NCBI GenBank assembly: GCA_020851015.1
Contig: JADZDN010000441.1
Location: 1 to 31,585, forward strand
Direction of reading: 5' to 3'
DNA length: 31,585 nucleotides
Source: Alphaproteobacteria bacterium
GTDB lineage: Bacteria; Pseudomonadota; Alphaproteobacteria; JAEULC01
Below the pieces are notes generated by a model. That model was not told where the DNA came from and searched no databases. It saw only the letters and a list, made by a program, of their open reading frames with translations. Shown piece after piece: positions 14,492 through 22,480 of this stretch (its first letter is position 1; each line of letters starts with the position of its first letter). The translations under genes and the position numbers were made by a program.

Positions 14492-16214
14492 CCGCGGCTC
14501 CGGTGAACAGCGCGCGCACCCGCTGATCGGTGATGATCGTCGCGGGCGGCCCGTCGGCGATAACCTTACCGGCATCCAGCACGGTGATACGGTCGGCGAC
14601 TCGCCAAACCAGCGCCAGGTCGTGCTCCACGAACAGGATCGACTTGCCGAGGCGGTCGCGCAGCACGCGGAGGAGTTGCGCAAACTGCGCCCGCTCCTCG
14701 GGAGAAAGCCCGGCTGCCGGCTCGTCGAGCAACAGGAGCTCGGCATCGCTTGCTACGACACGAAGCACCTCGAGCAGACGTCGTTGCGCATGGGGCAGAA
14801 GTTCGGGACGCAGCCCGTCCCACGACGCCGGCAGGCCATCTATCGGCTTCGGCGCAGCGACCTCGATGTTTTCACGAATCGTCAGTGCGTCGAACACACG
14901 CGGCGTCTGGAACGTGCGGCCGATACCGGCTTGCGCAATCCGCCAAGCGGCGCGGCGACCGTCTGTGCCGAAGACGCGCAGGCCGCCGCTATCGAGCCGG
15001 ACAAAACCAGAAATCGCATTCAGCAGCGTCGTCTTGCCCGAGCCATTGGGTCCGACAAGCCCATGGATGCTGCCGCGCTCCACCACGAGACTCACATCGT
15101 CGAGCGCGGCCAGTTCGCCATAGCTCTTGCGCGCGTTGGTGACTTCGACGGCGCTGCCCTCGCGCGTGGCTTTCGCCCTTGCGGCCGGGAAGGCAAGGGC
15201 GAGATCAAGGGTAAGCTGAGCCGCCTCCTTGCTGCGTCGGGCAAACCGCTTTGCTAGCGTTCCGACGATACCGTCGGGAAAGGCGAGCATAATGGCCAGC
15301 GCGACCGCTCCATAGCCGAGCAGCCGGTACTGTACAAGGTCGACGAGCAGCGCGTTGGGTACGAGGTAGAGAACGGCGACGCCAACGATCGGTCCGGTCA
15401 GCCTGCCCTGCCCGCCGACGATGACGGAGAAGAAGAAAAATATCGACAGCTCGACTTGGAAGGCGGAAGGACTGACAAACCCGACAAGCGGCACGTAGAG
15501 CGTGCCGGCGATCGCCGTGCCTGTGGCGGCGATGACGAAAGCGACCGAGCGGACGTGACCCGGGCTGAAGCCCAGCGACAGCGCCGCCTCAGGGCTGGCG
15601 GCCGCGATGACCATGCGCTGCCCGAGGCGCTGCCGGCGCAGCCATGCGTGGAAACATAGTGCCGCGGTCCCCAGGACGAAGATGATCGCCGACAGCAACG
15701 TTACGCCCGCAACGAGTGGCACATGTAGATCCGGAACGGTTACGCGAATGCCGTTGATCCCGTTGGTCCAGCTATTGAACGCTACGAGCATCTCGGGGAA
15801 CACGACCGCCGCGCTTAGCGTCACGAAGCCGAGATAATATCCCTGAACGCGTAGTGCGGGCAGCGCATAGAGGCTTCCGACTAGGATCGCGAGTGGAACG
15901 GCGAGCAGCGCAGCGCCGGCAAAGGAATAGCCGTGCATTCCTTCAAAGATGCCGACCCCGTAGGCAGCGACGCCGAATACGGCCCCCTGCCCGAACGAGA
16001 CCTGGCCCGCATCGGCGAGCAGCATGTTCTGAAACACCGCGATCACGGCATAAAGGACAAGCAGGTTGGTGATGTAGCTCCAGTACGCGCTGCCGAGCAG
16101 CGCCGGAACCACGATGGCCGCGCCGATCAGGACGATGCCGAGCGGGAGTTCCGGGTCGATGCGCCTTGTAGTGACCGGCGCTGGGTCGAGCGCGGTGGTT
16201 GCGGCGTCGGTCAT
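14484..16214 (-). CDS. Fused LivM permease - LivG ATPase
   Basis: A single 576-residue protein. Residues about 25-325 are a LivM permease (ADAGQVSFGQGAVFGVAAYG at 68-87, many membrane segments). A linker at about 326-355 joins a LivG ATPase at about 356-576. The ATPase has Walker A GPNGSGKTT (388-396), Q-loop RTFQTP (433-438), Walker B LLLLDEPAAGLS (493-504) and H-loop H531. The signature is degenerate (LLPHAQRRLLE, 472-482, instead of an LSGGQ- or LPYGQ-type motif). The stretch between Q-loop and signature is only about 35 residues, so the helical subdomain looks shortened. The start is ATG 16214-16212, overlapping the livH stop as ATGA. LivM-LivG fusions occur in other proteobacteria. Confidence 0.92.
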   Translation of the reverse strand: MTDAATTALDPAPVTTRRIDPELPLGIVLIGAAIVVPALLGSAYWSYITNLLVLYAVIAVFQNMLLADAGQVSFGQGAVFGVAAYGVGIFEGMHGYSFAGAALLAVPLAILVGSLYALPALRVQGYYLGFVTLSAAVVFPEMLVAFNSWTNGINGIRVTVPDLHVPLVAGVTLLSAIIFVLGTAALCFHAWLRRQRLGQRMVIAAASPEAALSLGFSPGHVRSVAFVIAATGTAIAGTLYVPLVGFVSPSAFQVELSIFFFFSVIVGGQGRLTGPIVGVAVLYLVPNALLVDLVQYRLLGYGAVALAIMLAFPDGIVGTLAKRFARRSKEAAQLTLDLALAFPAARAKATREGSAVEVTNARKSYGELAALDDVSLVVERGSIHGLVGPNGSGKTTLLNAISGFVRLDSGGLRVFGTDGRRAAWRIAQAGIGRTFQTPRVFDALTIRENIEVAAPKPIDGLPASWDGLRPELLPHAQRRLLEVLRVVASDAELLLLDEPAAGLSPEERAQFAQLLRVLRDRLGKSILFVEHDLALVWRVADRITVLDAGKVIADGPPATIITDQRVRALFTGAADA

Positions 16215-17089
16215 ACGCGTCGCGCCGCCATGCGCCCGAAAAGTCCTTGCGGGCGGAGCATCAGAACTACGATCAGCAAGCCGAGCGAGACAACATTCTG
16301 GAACTGGCCGCCGAAGCGAAAGGCCGCGAACATCGCCGCGACTCCGACCAACGGACCACCGATCAGAGCGCCGACATTGCTGCCGAGCCCCCCCACCACG
16401 GCAGCAATGAAGCCGCTGAGCACATACGCGATGCCGCTGTCGGCCGACACCTTGATCACCGGAGCCGCGACAAAGCCGGCCGAACCGATGATCAGCCCGC
16501 TGATGCCGAAGGCGAGCACCTGCAACCGGCGGACGTGCAAACCTGCCGCGCGTGCCGCGTCGAAATCCTGGGCCAGCGCACTCATGGCGAGCCCGGCGCG
16601 GGTACGGCGATGGAACCAGGCAAGAGCGGCACACCAGAAGATCGCGAGTCCCACTGCGAAGAGGTAACTCGCTGGCGTGCGTGTACCGAGCAGCGGGAAG
16701 CTCGGAAACGGACTGCGGACGTTCAGGGCGAACGGGCCTTGCCAGACGAGGATCGAGGCGCCGATCATGACCGATACGGCCATCGTCGTGATCAGCCATG
16801 AATGCTGCTCGACGGAAGATCGCAGCGGCAATAGCGTGACCCAGCCCTGGATTGCGTGAAACACGGCAAGGGCGAGCGCGGCGAGCGGTAGGCCAATCAA
16901 CCAGTTGAGTGCTGCCGGCTCGTCAGGCATCAGGAAATAGGCGCACAAGCCGCCGAGAACCAATAGGTTTCCCTGCGCGAAATTCAATATGCCACTCGCG
17001 TTGGAGACGACATTGAAGCTCATCGCCACCAGAGCATAGACGGCGCCAAGCCCGATGCCCCGGACCAGGATGATGACCAGTTCGTCCAC
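16211..17089 (-). CDS. livH: Branched-chain amino acid-type ABC transporter permease LivH
   Basis: A 292-residue membrane permease with about eight hydrophobic segments. The family pattern GLGAVYALVAMSFNVV near the N-terminus is followed by SGILNFAQGNLLVLGG. The C-terminal half has SGFIAAVVGGLGSNVGALIG, typical of LivH, and it ends LRPQGLFG. The start appears to be GTG at 17089-17087 (MDELVIILVRG), with only a weak ribosome-binding site. It follows the binding-protein gene after 55 bases that contain a strong hairpin, and overlaps the LivM-LivG start by four bases. It forms the channel together with the LivM domain. Confidence 0.93.
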   Translation of the reverse strand: MDELVIILVRGIGLGAVYALVAMSFNVVSNASGILNFAQGNLLVLGGLCAYFLMPDEPAALNWLIGLPLAALALAVFHAIQGWVTLLPLRSSVEQHSWLITTMAVSVMIGASILVWQGPFALNVRSPFPSFPLLGTRTPASYLFAVGLAIFWCAALAWFHRRTRAGLAMSALAQDFDAARAAGLHVRRLQVLAFGISGLIIGSAGFVAAPVIKVSADSGIAYVLSGFIAAVVGGLGSNVGALIGGPLVGVAAMFAAFRFGGQFQNVVSLGLLIVVLMLRPQGLFGRMAARRV

Positions 17090-17103
17090 GTCGGGAGTCC
17101 CGT

Positions 17104-17131
17104 GCCAGCGGCGCCCGAAGGCGCCGCTGGC
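17104..17131 (-). other. Strong UUCG-capped hairpin between livK and livH
   Basis: GCCAGCGGCGCC (17104-17115) and GGCGCCGCTGGC (17120-17131) form a perfect 12-bp stem. In the minus-strand transcript the loop reads UUCG closed by C-G, the extra-stable tetraloop. It lies 14 bases after the livK stop and about 15 before the livH start. There is no following U-run, so a stabilising/processing element or partial attenuator fits better than a full terminator. Confidence 0.8.
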
Positions 17132-17144
17132 GGCGTCCTATGAG

Positions 17145-18317
17145 CTACGAGCAGTCGGCGCGCTGTTGAATGCCCCCTTCCCCAAGGGCGGCAGGATGCA
17201 CGATGGCGAGCGCGTCGGGGCCGACCAGAAAGTGATTCTGCTTCGAGGCGGTAAGGCCAGTGTTGACGCCAACGAACTTGCCAGCGTTCTGTTCGATATA
17301 GGCCGCCACGGTCGGACCGTCCGTCTTGCCACCCGTTCCCTCAACCGCCCATTTCAGGATGTAAGGCGCGTCGTACCAGAGCGACAGATAGTTGAGCGGC
17401 AGGCGGTTCGCTGCATCGGGCTTGAAGGCTTTCACCTTGGCCGCAAAATCGCGGAATTTCTCGCTCGGCGGCTGATTGCCGCAATAGGTGAAGCCCTTGT
17501 AGTTGAGCCCGGTCGTGTTCTTAAAGCCTTCCTTGCCGACGATCTTGAGCGCCGGGCCGGACAGTGCCACGCCGTAGCTGCCCGAGACCTTTACTTCCCA
17601 ACCAAGCTCGCCGATGCCCTTGAGCACGTTGCCGGTATCGTCGCCGTTGCTGGTGAAGAGCAGCACCGCGTCGGGATTGCCCCGCTTGAGGTCGAGAAGC
17701 TGCGGCGTCATATCCTTGGCGTTGTATTGAAACTCTTGCACGCCGGTCACCTTCATCCCGCGCGTACCTAGCTCGACCTTCATTGCTTCGACAGCCGTCT
17801 TGGCTTGCGCGCCAGAGTCGCTCAGGATCGCGACCGACTTGGCTTTCAGCCCCTTGTCGGTCCAATCGACCATCTTCTTGGCCTGCGCCTCGGCATTCGC
17901 AAGCATGCTGAAACCGTAAGGCGCCACTTCAGGCGTCAGCTTTTCGGTACCGGATACGTTGACCTCGGGTATCTTCGCCTCGATCAGCATAGGCATGACG
18001 GCGAGCGTCACCTGGCTGTAGGTCGGGCCGATCATGAGATCGACCTTCTCCTGCTGAATGAGGCGCTTCGCCTCGCCAACACCGATCGTCGCATCGGTCT
18101 GGTAGTCAGCCACCACCAGCCGCACCTGCCGACCTGCGATGCCACCCGCAGCATTGATCTCCTTCACCGCCAGTTCGACCCCGACCTGGGCCGACTCGCC
18201 GATCGGCCCCGCTCCCGTGATCGGCAGCATGGCGCCCATCTTGACCGGATTCTGCTGTGCACTAGCGAGCGTCGCACTAAGTGCGACGAACGCAACGCCG
18301 ACTGCGATATTTTTCAT
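17145..18317 (-). CDS. Branched-chain amino acid-type ABC substrate-binding protein (family 6)
   Basis: Periplasmic binding protein of 390 residues, LivK type (Peripla_BP_6). The Sec signal peptide is residues 1-20 (hydrophobic core, cleavage at ASA|QQ). The mature start KMGAMLPITGAGPIGESAQV and the following ELAVKEINAAGGIAGRQV are diagnostic. The start is ATG 18317-18315 (MKNIAVGV), preceded by AAGGGGAAG; a GTG one codon earlier is less likely. It lies 32 bases after hyuB and upstream of the livH hairpin. Because it sits inside a catabolic operon, it probably delivers the substrate of the HyuA/HyuB and ligase enzymes, which could be an acid, amide or aromatic compound rather than an amino acid (inference). 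Confidence 0.93.
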   Translation of the reverse strand: MKNIAVGVAFVALSATLASAQQNPVKMGAMLPITGAGPIGESAQVGVELAVKEINAAGGIAGRQVRLVVADYQTDATIGVGEAKRLIQQEKVDLMIGPTYSQVTLAVMPMLIEAKIPEVNVSGTEKLTPEVAPYGFSMLANAEAQAKKMVDWTDKGLKAKSVAILSDSGAQAKTAVEAMKVELGTRGMKVTGVQEFQYNAKDMTPQLLDLKRGNPDAVLLFTSNGDDTGNVLKGIGELGWEVKVSGSYGVALSGPALKIVGKEGFKNTTGLNYKGFTYCGNQPPSEKFRDFAAKVKAFKPDAANRLPLNYLSLWYDAPYILKWAVEGTGGKTDGPTVAAYIEQNAGKFVGVNTGLTASKQNHFLVGPDALAIVHPAALGEGGIQQRADCS

Positions 18318-18349
18318 CACTTCCCCTTTTCCCTGCCACGCCCGTCGTC

Positions 18350-20338
18350 TTATGACAGGCCGAACTCCTCGGTTAGCTGCAGCAGCTCACCCTGCAGCGC
18401 AACCTTGCTCCAATCCGCGGCCGGACGTCGCTGCAACCGCGACCAAGCCGCCGTCTTTGCCGGACCACGCAGCTTGGGCGGCAAGGTCGCGAGCCAAGCC
18501 GTCACTGCCGCATGGACCGCGCCCCATTCGCGTTCCCATGACGTGCGGCCCGGACCGATATCGATGCCAGCGTTGCGTCCACGGTCGCGCCGAAGGCGAA
18601 TGGTTTCGTCCATGTCGATCGCATTGTCGCGGATCGCGACCGAATAGACACCCCGCGCCCGTTCGCGCGAAACCAACCCGTCCTGAACATCGCGCAATAC
18701 GCGGGCCGGATCGCGTTCCGCAGCAACGCCGAAGCCGCCGCCGCCGGCGCCGCGAATGGCGAGCACACTGCCGCGAGACGGCCGGTAGACACTGGTCTTC
18801 CCGATGCTTCGCGCCGCTCCGCCTTCGACAACCTCGGTTGCCCCCAACGTACCGGCGCAACCGCCGCCGACACCCCACGGCTCGAAGCGGTATCTTTCCT
18901 TGCCGCGCATCACGATAGAGGCATTCGGATGCTCAAGCTCGATTGCATATTCGACGCTGAAGCCGCCGCGGAATCGTCCTGCACCTTCAGAATCGGGAAT
19001 GATCGCGAAGCGGTGCACGATAACCGGCATCTCTGACTCGAGTATCTCGGCGGGAACATTTCGGAGATAGCCGGTCGGGTAGTCGATCCCGGTGACGCCG
19101 TCGTCCATCGGGCCGCCGCCGGTGCCGCCTTGCACCGGATTGGCGACCGCGACCTGCAGGCGCCCCGTCGCAAGGTCGACCGTCGAGATGAGCGTGACCG
19201 CGATTTCACCCGCACCGGCGGCCGGAAGCCGGCCCGGTAGTGCGGTGCTCAGCGCGCCGAGGACAGCGTCGTGCGCCCGCATCGCCGTCAGGAAGCGCAT
19301 GCCGCACGAAGCCGGGAAAGACGCGTTCACCACGGAATGCTCGGGCAGCACCAGCTCGATGCAGCGCACGATCCCGGCGTTAAGGTGCAACCCTTCAATC
19401 TGCGTCACGACGTAGTTCATGACCGCGAGCGAGAGGAAGGGATGGTGGCGCTGGCTGCCGGTCGGCAGATTGAGCGCCGCCTGAACCTGTGGGTCCGACC
19501 CAGTGTAGTCGAGGACGACCCGCCCGTCGCCAGACGTGCGAATCTCGAGTTCGATCCTCACCGGTACGTCGGTGACGAAGTCGTCCTCCAGATAGTCGAC
19601 GAAGCGATAAGAGCCCGCGGGAATACTCTTCAGCACGGCCCGGGTGCGCTGCTCGGTCCGGTCTAGCGTCGCCGCCATCGCGGCGCAAATCTGCTCGATC
19701 CCATATTTCGCGACCAGCCGGGTCATGCGCTTCTCGCCAACTTCCAGCGAAGCGACCAGCGCGCCGATATCACCCCAGTTCAGCGATGGGATGCGGCAAT
19801 TGTCACTGATGACATTCCATATCTCCTCGTTCAGCTCGCCGCGGCGGTAGAGCTTCACTGGGCGAAGCCGCAGGCCCTCCTGGAAGATCTCGCCGCTGCG
19901 CATGTCGGTGCTGCCCGGCACGGCACCGCCGACGTCCGAGCAGTGCATGAATGCCCAGGCGAAGCACACCAGCTCCGCACCATGAAAGATCGGCTTGAAA
20001 AGATAGAAGTCGGGAAGATGCATCACCATGCCCTTCGTCGCGAAGGGATCGTTGGTGATCATGATGTCGCCAGGCGCCCAGTCGTCGAAAGCTTCCGTTC
20101 CCGGATTCATCGGGATGCCAAGAAGGGCGGTGACGCCGGTCGAGTGCGGATAGGAAAAGACCTCGCCGGACGGAGTCACCAGCGCGGCAGCATAGTCCTG
20201 GGTTTCCTTGATGAAGGTCGTGTGCGCCGCGCGCAACACGATGCTTGCCATCTCCTCGGCGACGGCGCGAAAGTGATTCGCGAGCACCTCGGCCAGGATG
20301 TCGGCCCGCGCGAGCCCGGGCTTCTTGGTCTCGAGCAT
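18350..20338 (-). CDS. Hydantoinase B/oxoprolinase family protein
   Basis: A 662-residue HyuB-type subunit, the partner of HyuA in ATP-dependent N-methylhydantoinases and oxoprolinases. It is also homologous to subunits of acetone and acetophenone carboxylases. Recognisable family stretches include EEMASIVLRAAHTTFIKETQ near the N-terminus, PGDIMITNDPFATKGMVMHL (about 90-110), and GGFSVEYAIEL and the Gly-rich GAGGGGFGVAAERDP near the C-terminus. The start is ATG 20338-20336, four bases after hyuA stops, with GGCGGGTGA upstream, so the pair is coupled. The true reaction (ring opening of a lactam or hydantoin, versus ATP-dependent carboxylation) is not decided by the sequence. Confidence 0.92.
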   Translation of the reverse strand: MLETKKPGLARADILAEVLANHFRAVAEEMASIVLRAAHTTFIKETQDYAAALVTPSGEVFSYPHSTGVTALLGIPMNPGTEAFDDWAPGDIMITNDPFATKGMVMHLPDFYLFKPIFHGAELVCFAWAFMHCSDVGGAVPGSTDMRSGEIFQEGLRLRPVKLYRRGELNEEIWNVISDNCRIPSLNWGDIGALVASLEVGEKRMTRLVAKYGIEQICAAMAATLDRTEQRTRAVLKSIPAGSYRFVDYLEDDFVTDVPVRIELEIRTSGDGRVVLDYTGSDPQVQAALNLPTGSQRHHPFLSLAVMNYVVTQIEGLHLNAGIVRCIELVLPEHSVVNASFPASCGMRFLTAMRAHDAVLGALSTALPGRLPAAGAGEIAVTLISTVDLATGRLQVAVANPVQGGTGGGPMDDGVTGIDYPTGYLRNVPAEILESEMPVIVHRFAIIPDSEGAGRFRGGFSVEYAIELEHPNASIVMRGKERYRFEPWGVGGGCAGTLGATEVVEGGAARSIGKTSVYRPSRGSVLAIRGAGGGGFGVAAERDPARVLRDVQDGLVSRERARGVYSVAIRDNAIDMDETIRLRRDRGRNAGIDIGPGRTSWEREWGAVHAAVTAWLATLPPKLRGPAKTAAWSRLQRRPAADWSKVALQGELLQLTEEFGLS

Positions 20339-20342
20339 CGCG

Positions 20343-22406
20343 TCACCCGCCGAACGTCATAAGGATGGCGCCGCTGCGCAAGACTTCGGCCTCCCAGCGC
20401 GGCGGCACCAGAAGCGTGGTGTCGAGCTGGTCGACGATTGCCGGGCCCAGGATACGGTCGCCCGCCCCAAGCAGCGTCCGGTCGTATAAGGCTGCATCGA
20501 CCATGGTACCAGCGATCCGGATGGCGCGATGCGCGTGCGCAATTGCGCCCGAACCGCGTGGCAGGCTGGCCGGGCTGGGCCGCGGCATCCGACCGACGAC
20601 ACGCAGCCTAAGTTCCTTCAGCCAGACACCCGCACGTTCATTGACGTGACCGTAGATCGCGCGGTAGGTCGATGCGAACACGGCGGCAAGCGCATCAGTC
20701 TTCCCAGCGTCGAGAACTGCAGCGGAGAGCGGGACGGTGACGTCATAGCCCTGCCCCTCGTAGCGCATGTCGGCGGCGAAGCTGTATTCGGAGTCCGTAA
20801 TCGCCAGCGACTGCAATTCCTCGCCCAGCCAGGCGCGCGCCTCCGCCTCCAGCTCACGACGGATGCGCTCGAGTTCGACAGGTTCGAGCTCGTCGAGCAG
20901 ACGGTAGACCGGCGCTATGAGGTCGCCCTGCACGTCCGAGTAGGCAGCGCCGAGCGCACTCAGCGCGCCGGGCGTCTGTGGGACGAGGATCCGATCGACG
21001 TAGACGTCCTCGGCAAGGAGCGCACCGATCAGAGGGCCAGCGCCGCCGAACGGAACCAGCATGAAATCGGGCGCATCGATGCCGCGCCGGGACAGCACAT
21101 GGCTTGTCTCTGCCGCCATGATGGCAATGGCGATGGAAATGGCACCATCGGCGACGGCCTCCACGCTGGAGGAGAGGGCATCCGCCAGCGGCGCCAGCGC
21201 CGCACGCGCCAGATCGAGACGCAGCGGGATCCGGCCGCCGAGTTTCTGCCCGTCAGCAAGCCAGCCCGCAACGAGCATGGCATCGGTCAGGCTCGGAACG
21301 TTGGAGCCGCGGCCGTAACATGCCGGTCCCGGGTCCGCACCGGCGCTGCGCGGACCGACCCGCAGCGCGCCGGTCTCGTCGAGCCAGACAATCGAGCCGC
21401 CGCCGGCGCCGACGCTCGATACCGCGATGCTCGGCAGCAGCAGGGGAAACTCGGCGACGTGCTCCTCGGTGCTGAGGACCGGTGCACCGCCGCGCACGCA
21501 ACCCACATCGGCACTGGTGCCCCCGACGTCGATCGTGATGAGATCGGCAGCATCGAACCCACTCTCGCGCGCCACGGCCGCCGCCGCCGCCACGCCGGCC
21601 GCCGGCCCGGAAAGTAGCGCCGACACGGGCTGGCGTTGAATCGTGCGGGCGCGCTGCATCCCGCCATTGGAACGCGTCACGCGCGGTTCGGTCGTGATGG
21701 CGCGAGCCGCCGTCCCCTCGATCAGATCCTCGAGGTAGCGTTGAACCGCTGGCCGTACGTAGGCGTTGACCGCGGCGGTCACGGCGCGCTCGTACTCGCG
21801 TGCCTGCGGCCAAACCTCGGCGGAGATTTCGACCGGGAGGTTTGGAAAGGCCGCAACAAGAATGTCGCGCGCGCCCCGCTCATGCGCGGGATTCCGATAG
21901 CTGTGCAAGAAAGACACGAGAAGCACCTCGGCTCCGAGCGCCACGAGCTCGGCGGCCGCGCTACGGACGCCCTGCTCGTCCAAGGCTTCGCGCTCGCGGC
22001 CGGCGACATCGATGCGGCCGGCGACCTCGCGGATCAATCCACGCGGCACGAGCGTTGCCGGGCGACGCGAGTCGTAGCGCATCGGATGTGGGATCGCGAG
22101 CCGACCCAACTCGAACACGTCGCGGAAGCCGACATTTGTCAGCATCCCGATCCGCGCACCACGGCGCTCGATCAGCGTGTTCACCGCTATGGTCGAGCCG
22201 TGGGTGTGCGCGAGTTCGACGAGCTGGCGCCCCTGCAGACCCAGCGTCGTCACGATCTCGTCCAGTCCGGAAAGCGTCGCCTGCGCCGGACGTCTCGGCG
22301 TGCTCGGCACCTTGAAGCAGTGCAGCCGCCCGGAAGCGTCGAACACCACCATGTCGGTAAAGGTGCCGCCGACGTCGACACCTAGATGACAAAGCGCACC
22401 GGCCAT
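20343..22406 (-). CDS. Hydantoinase A/oxoprolinase family protein
   Basis: A 687-residue HyuA-type subunit with an actin/hexokinase-like ATP site. The first phosphate motif is DVGGTFTD (11-18), HTHGSTIAVNTLIERRGAR is near 67-85, and GFRDVFEL is at 93-100. The second domain has DVGGTSADV (293-301), SVGAGGGSI (331-339) and GPRSAGADPGPACYGRG (351-367). All hallmark motifs of the family are intact. The start is ATG 22406-22404 because GAGGT lies 6 bases upstream; a GTG at 22436 has no ribosome-binding site. It is coupled to hyuB. ATP use in this family activates the substrate (a lactam carbonyl, bicarbonate or the ketone enolate), which underlies the carboxylase hypothesis in the findings. Confidence 0.92.
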   Translation of the reverse strand: MAGALCHLGVDVGGTFTDMVVFDASGRLHCFKVPSTPRRPAQATLSGLDEIVTTLGLQGRQLVELAHTHGSTIAVNTLIERRGARIGMLTNVGFRDVFELGRLAIPHPMRYDSRRPATLVPRGLIREVAGRIDVAGREREALDEQGVRSAAAELVALGAEVLLVSFLHSYRNPAHERGARDILVAAFPNLPVEISAEVWPQAREYERAVTAAVNAYVRPAVQRYLEDLIEGTAARAITTEPRVTRSNGGMQRARTIQRQPVSALLSGPAAGVAAAAAVARESGFDAADLITIDVGGTSADVGCVRGGAPVLSTEEHVAEFPLLLPSIAVSSVGAGGGSIVWLDETGALRVGPRSAGADPGPACYGRGSNVPSLTDAMLVAGWLADGQKLGGRIPLRLDLARAALAPLADALSSSVEAVADGAISIAIAIMAAETSHVLSRRGIDAPDFMLVPFGGAGPLIGALLAEDVYVDRILVPQTPGALSALGAAYSDVQGDLIAPVYRLLDELEPVELERIRRELEAEARAWLGEELQSLAITDSEYSFAADMRYEGQGYDVTVPLSAAVLDAGKTDALAAVFASTYRAIYGHVNERAGVWLKELRLRVVGRMPRPSPASLPRGSGAIAHAHRAIRIAGTMVDAALYDRTLLGAGDRILGPAIVDQLDTTLLVPPRWEAEVLRSGAILMTFGG

Positions 22407-22436
22407 ATCGACCTCGCACCGCGGTACCAAACGCAC

Positions 22437-22480
22437 GGTCGGTTAATCTGACACTCGTTCAATTGGCGAGTCAAGCGCGC
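22437..22480 (-). promoter_or_regulatory. Possible promoter/operator upstream of hyuA
   Basis: On the minus strand TTGACT (22474-22469) resembles a -35 box, followed after 17 bases by TCAGAT (22451-22446), a poor -10 match. Between and across them lies an inverted repeat ACTCG (22453-22457) with CGAGT (22467-22471), and a CAATTG palindrome in the loop. It could be an internal promoter with a regulator site; the evidence is weak. Confidence 0.22.

Noticed and set aside
14492..14746. An 85-codon N-terminal extension of LivF
   Set aside because: It lies inside the LivG coding region in another frame; the LivF domain begins exactly at MLEVRGLHAGYG (14491).
16215..16799. An N-terminal extension of about 195 codons to the LivM-LivG protein
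   Set aside because: It overlaps livH in another frame and has no permease character; the ATG at 16214 with the ATGA overlap is the natural start.
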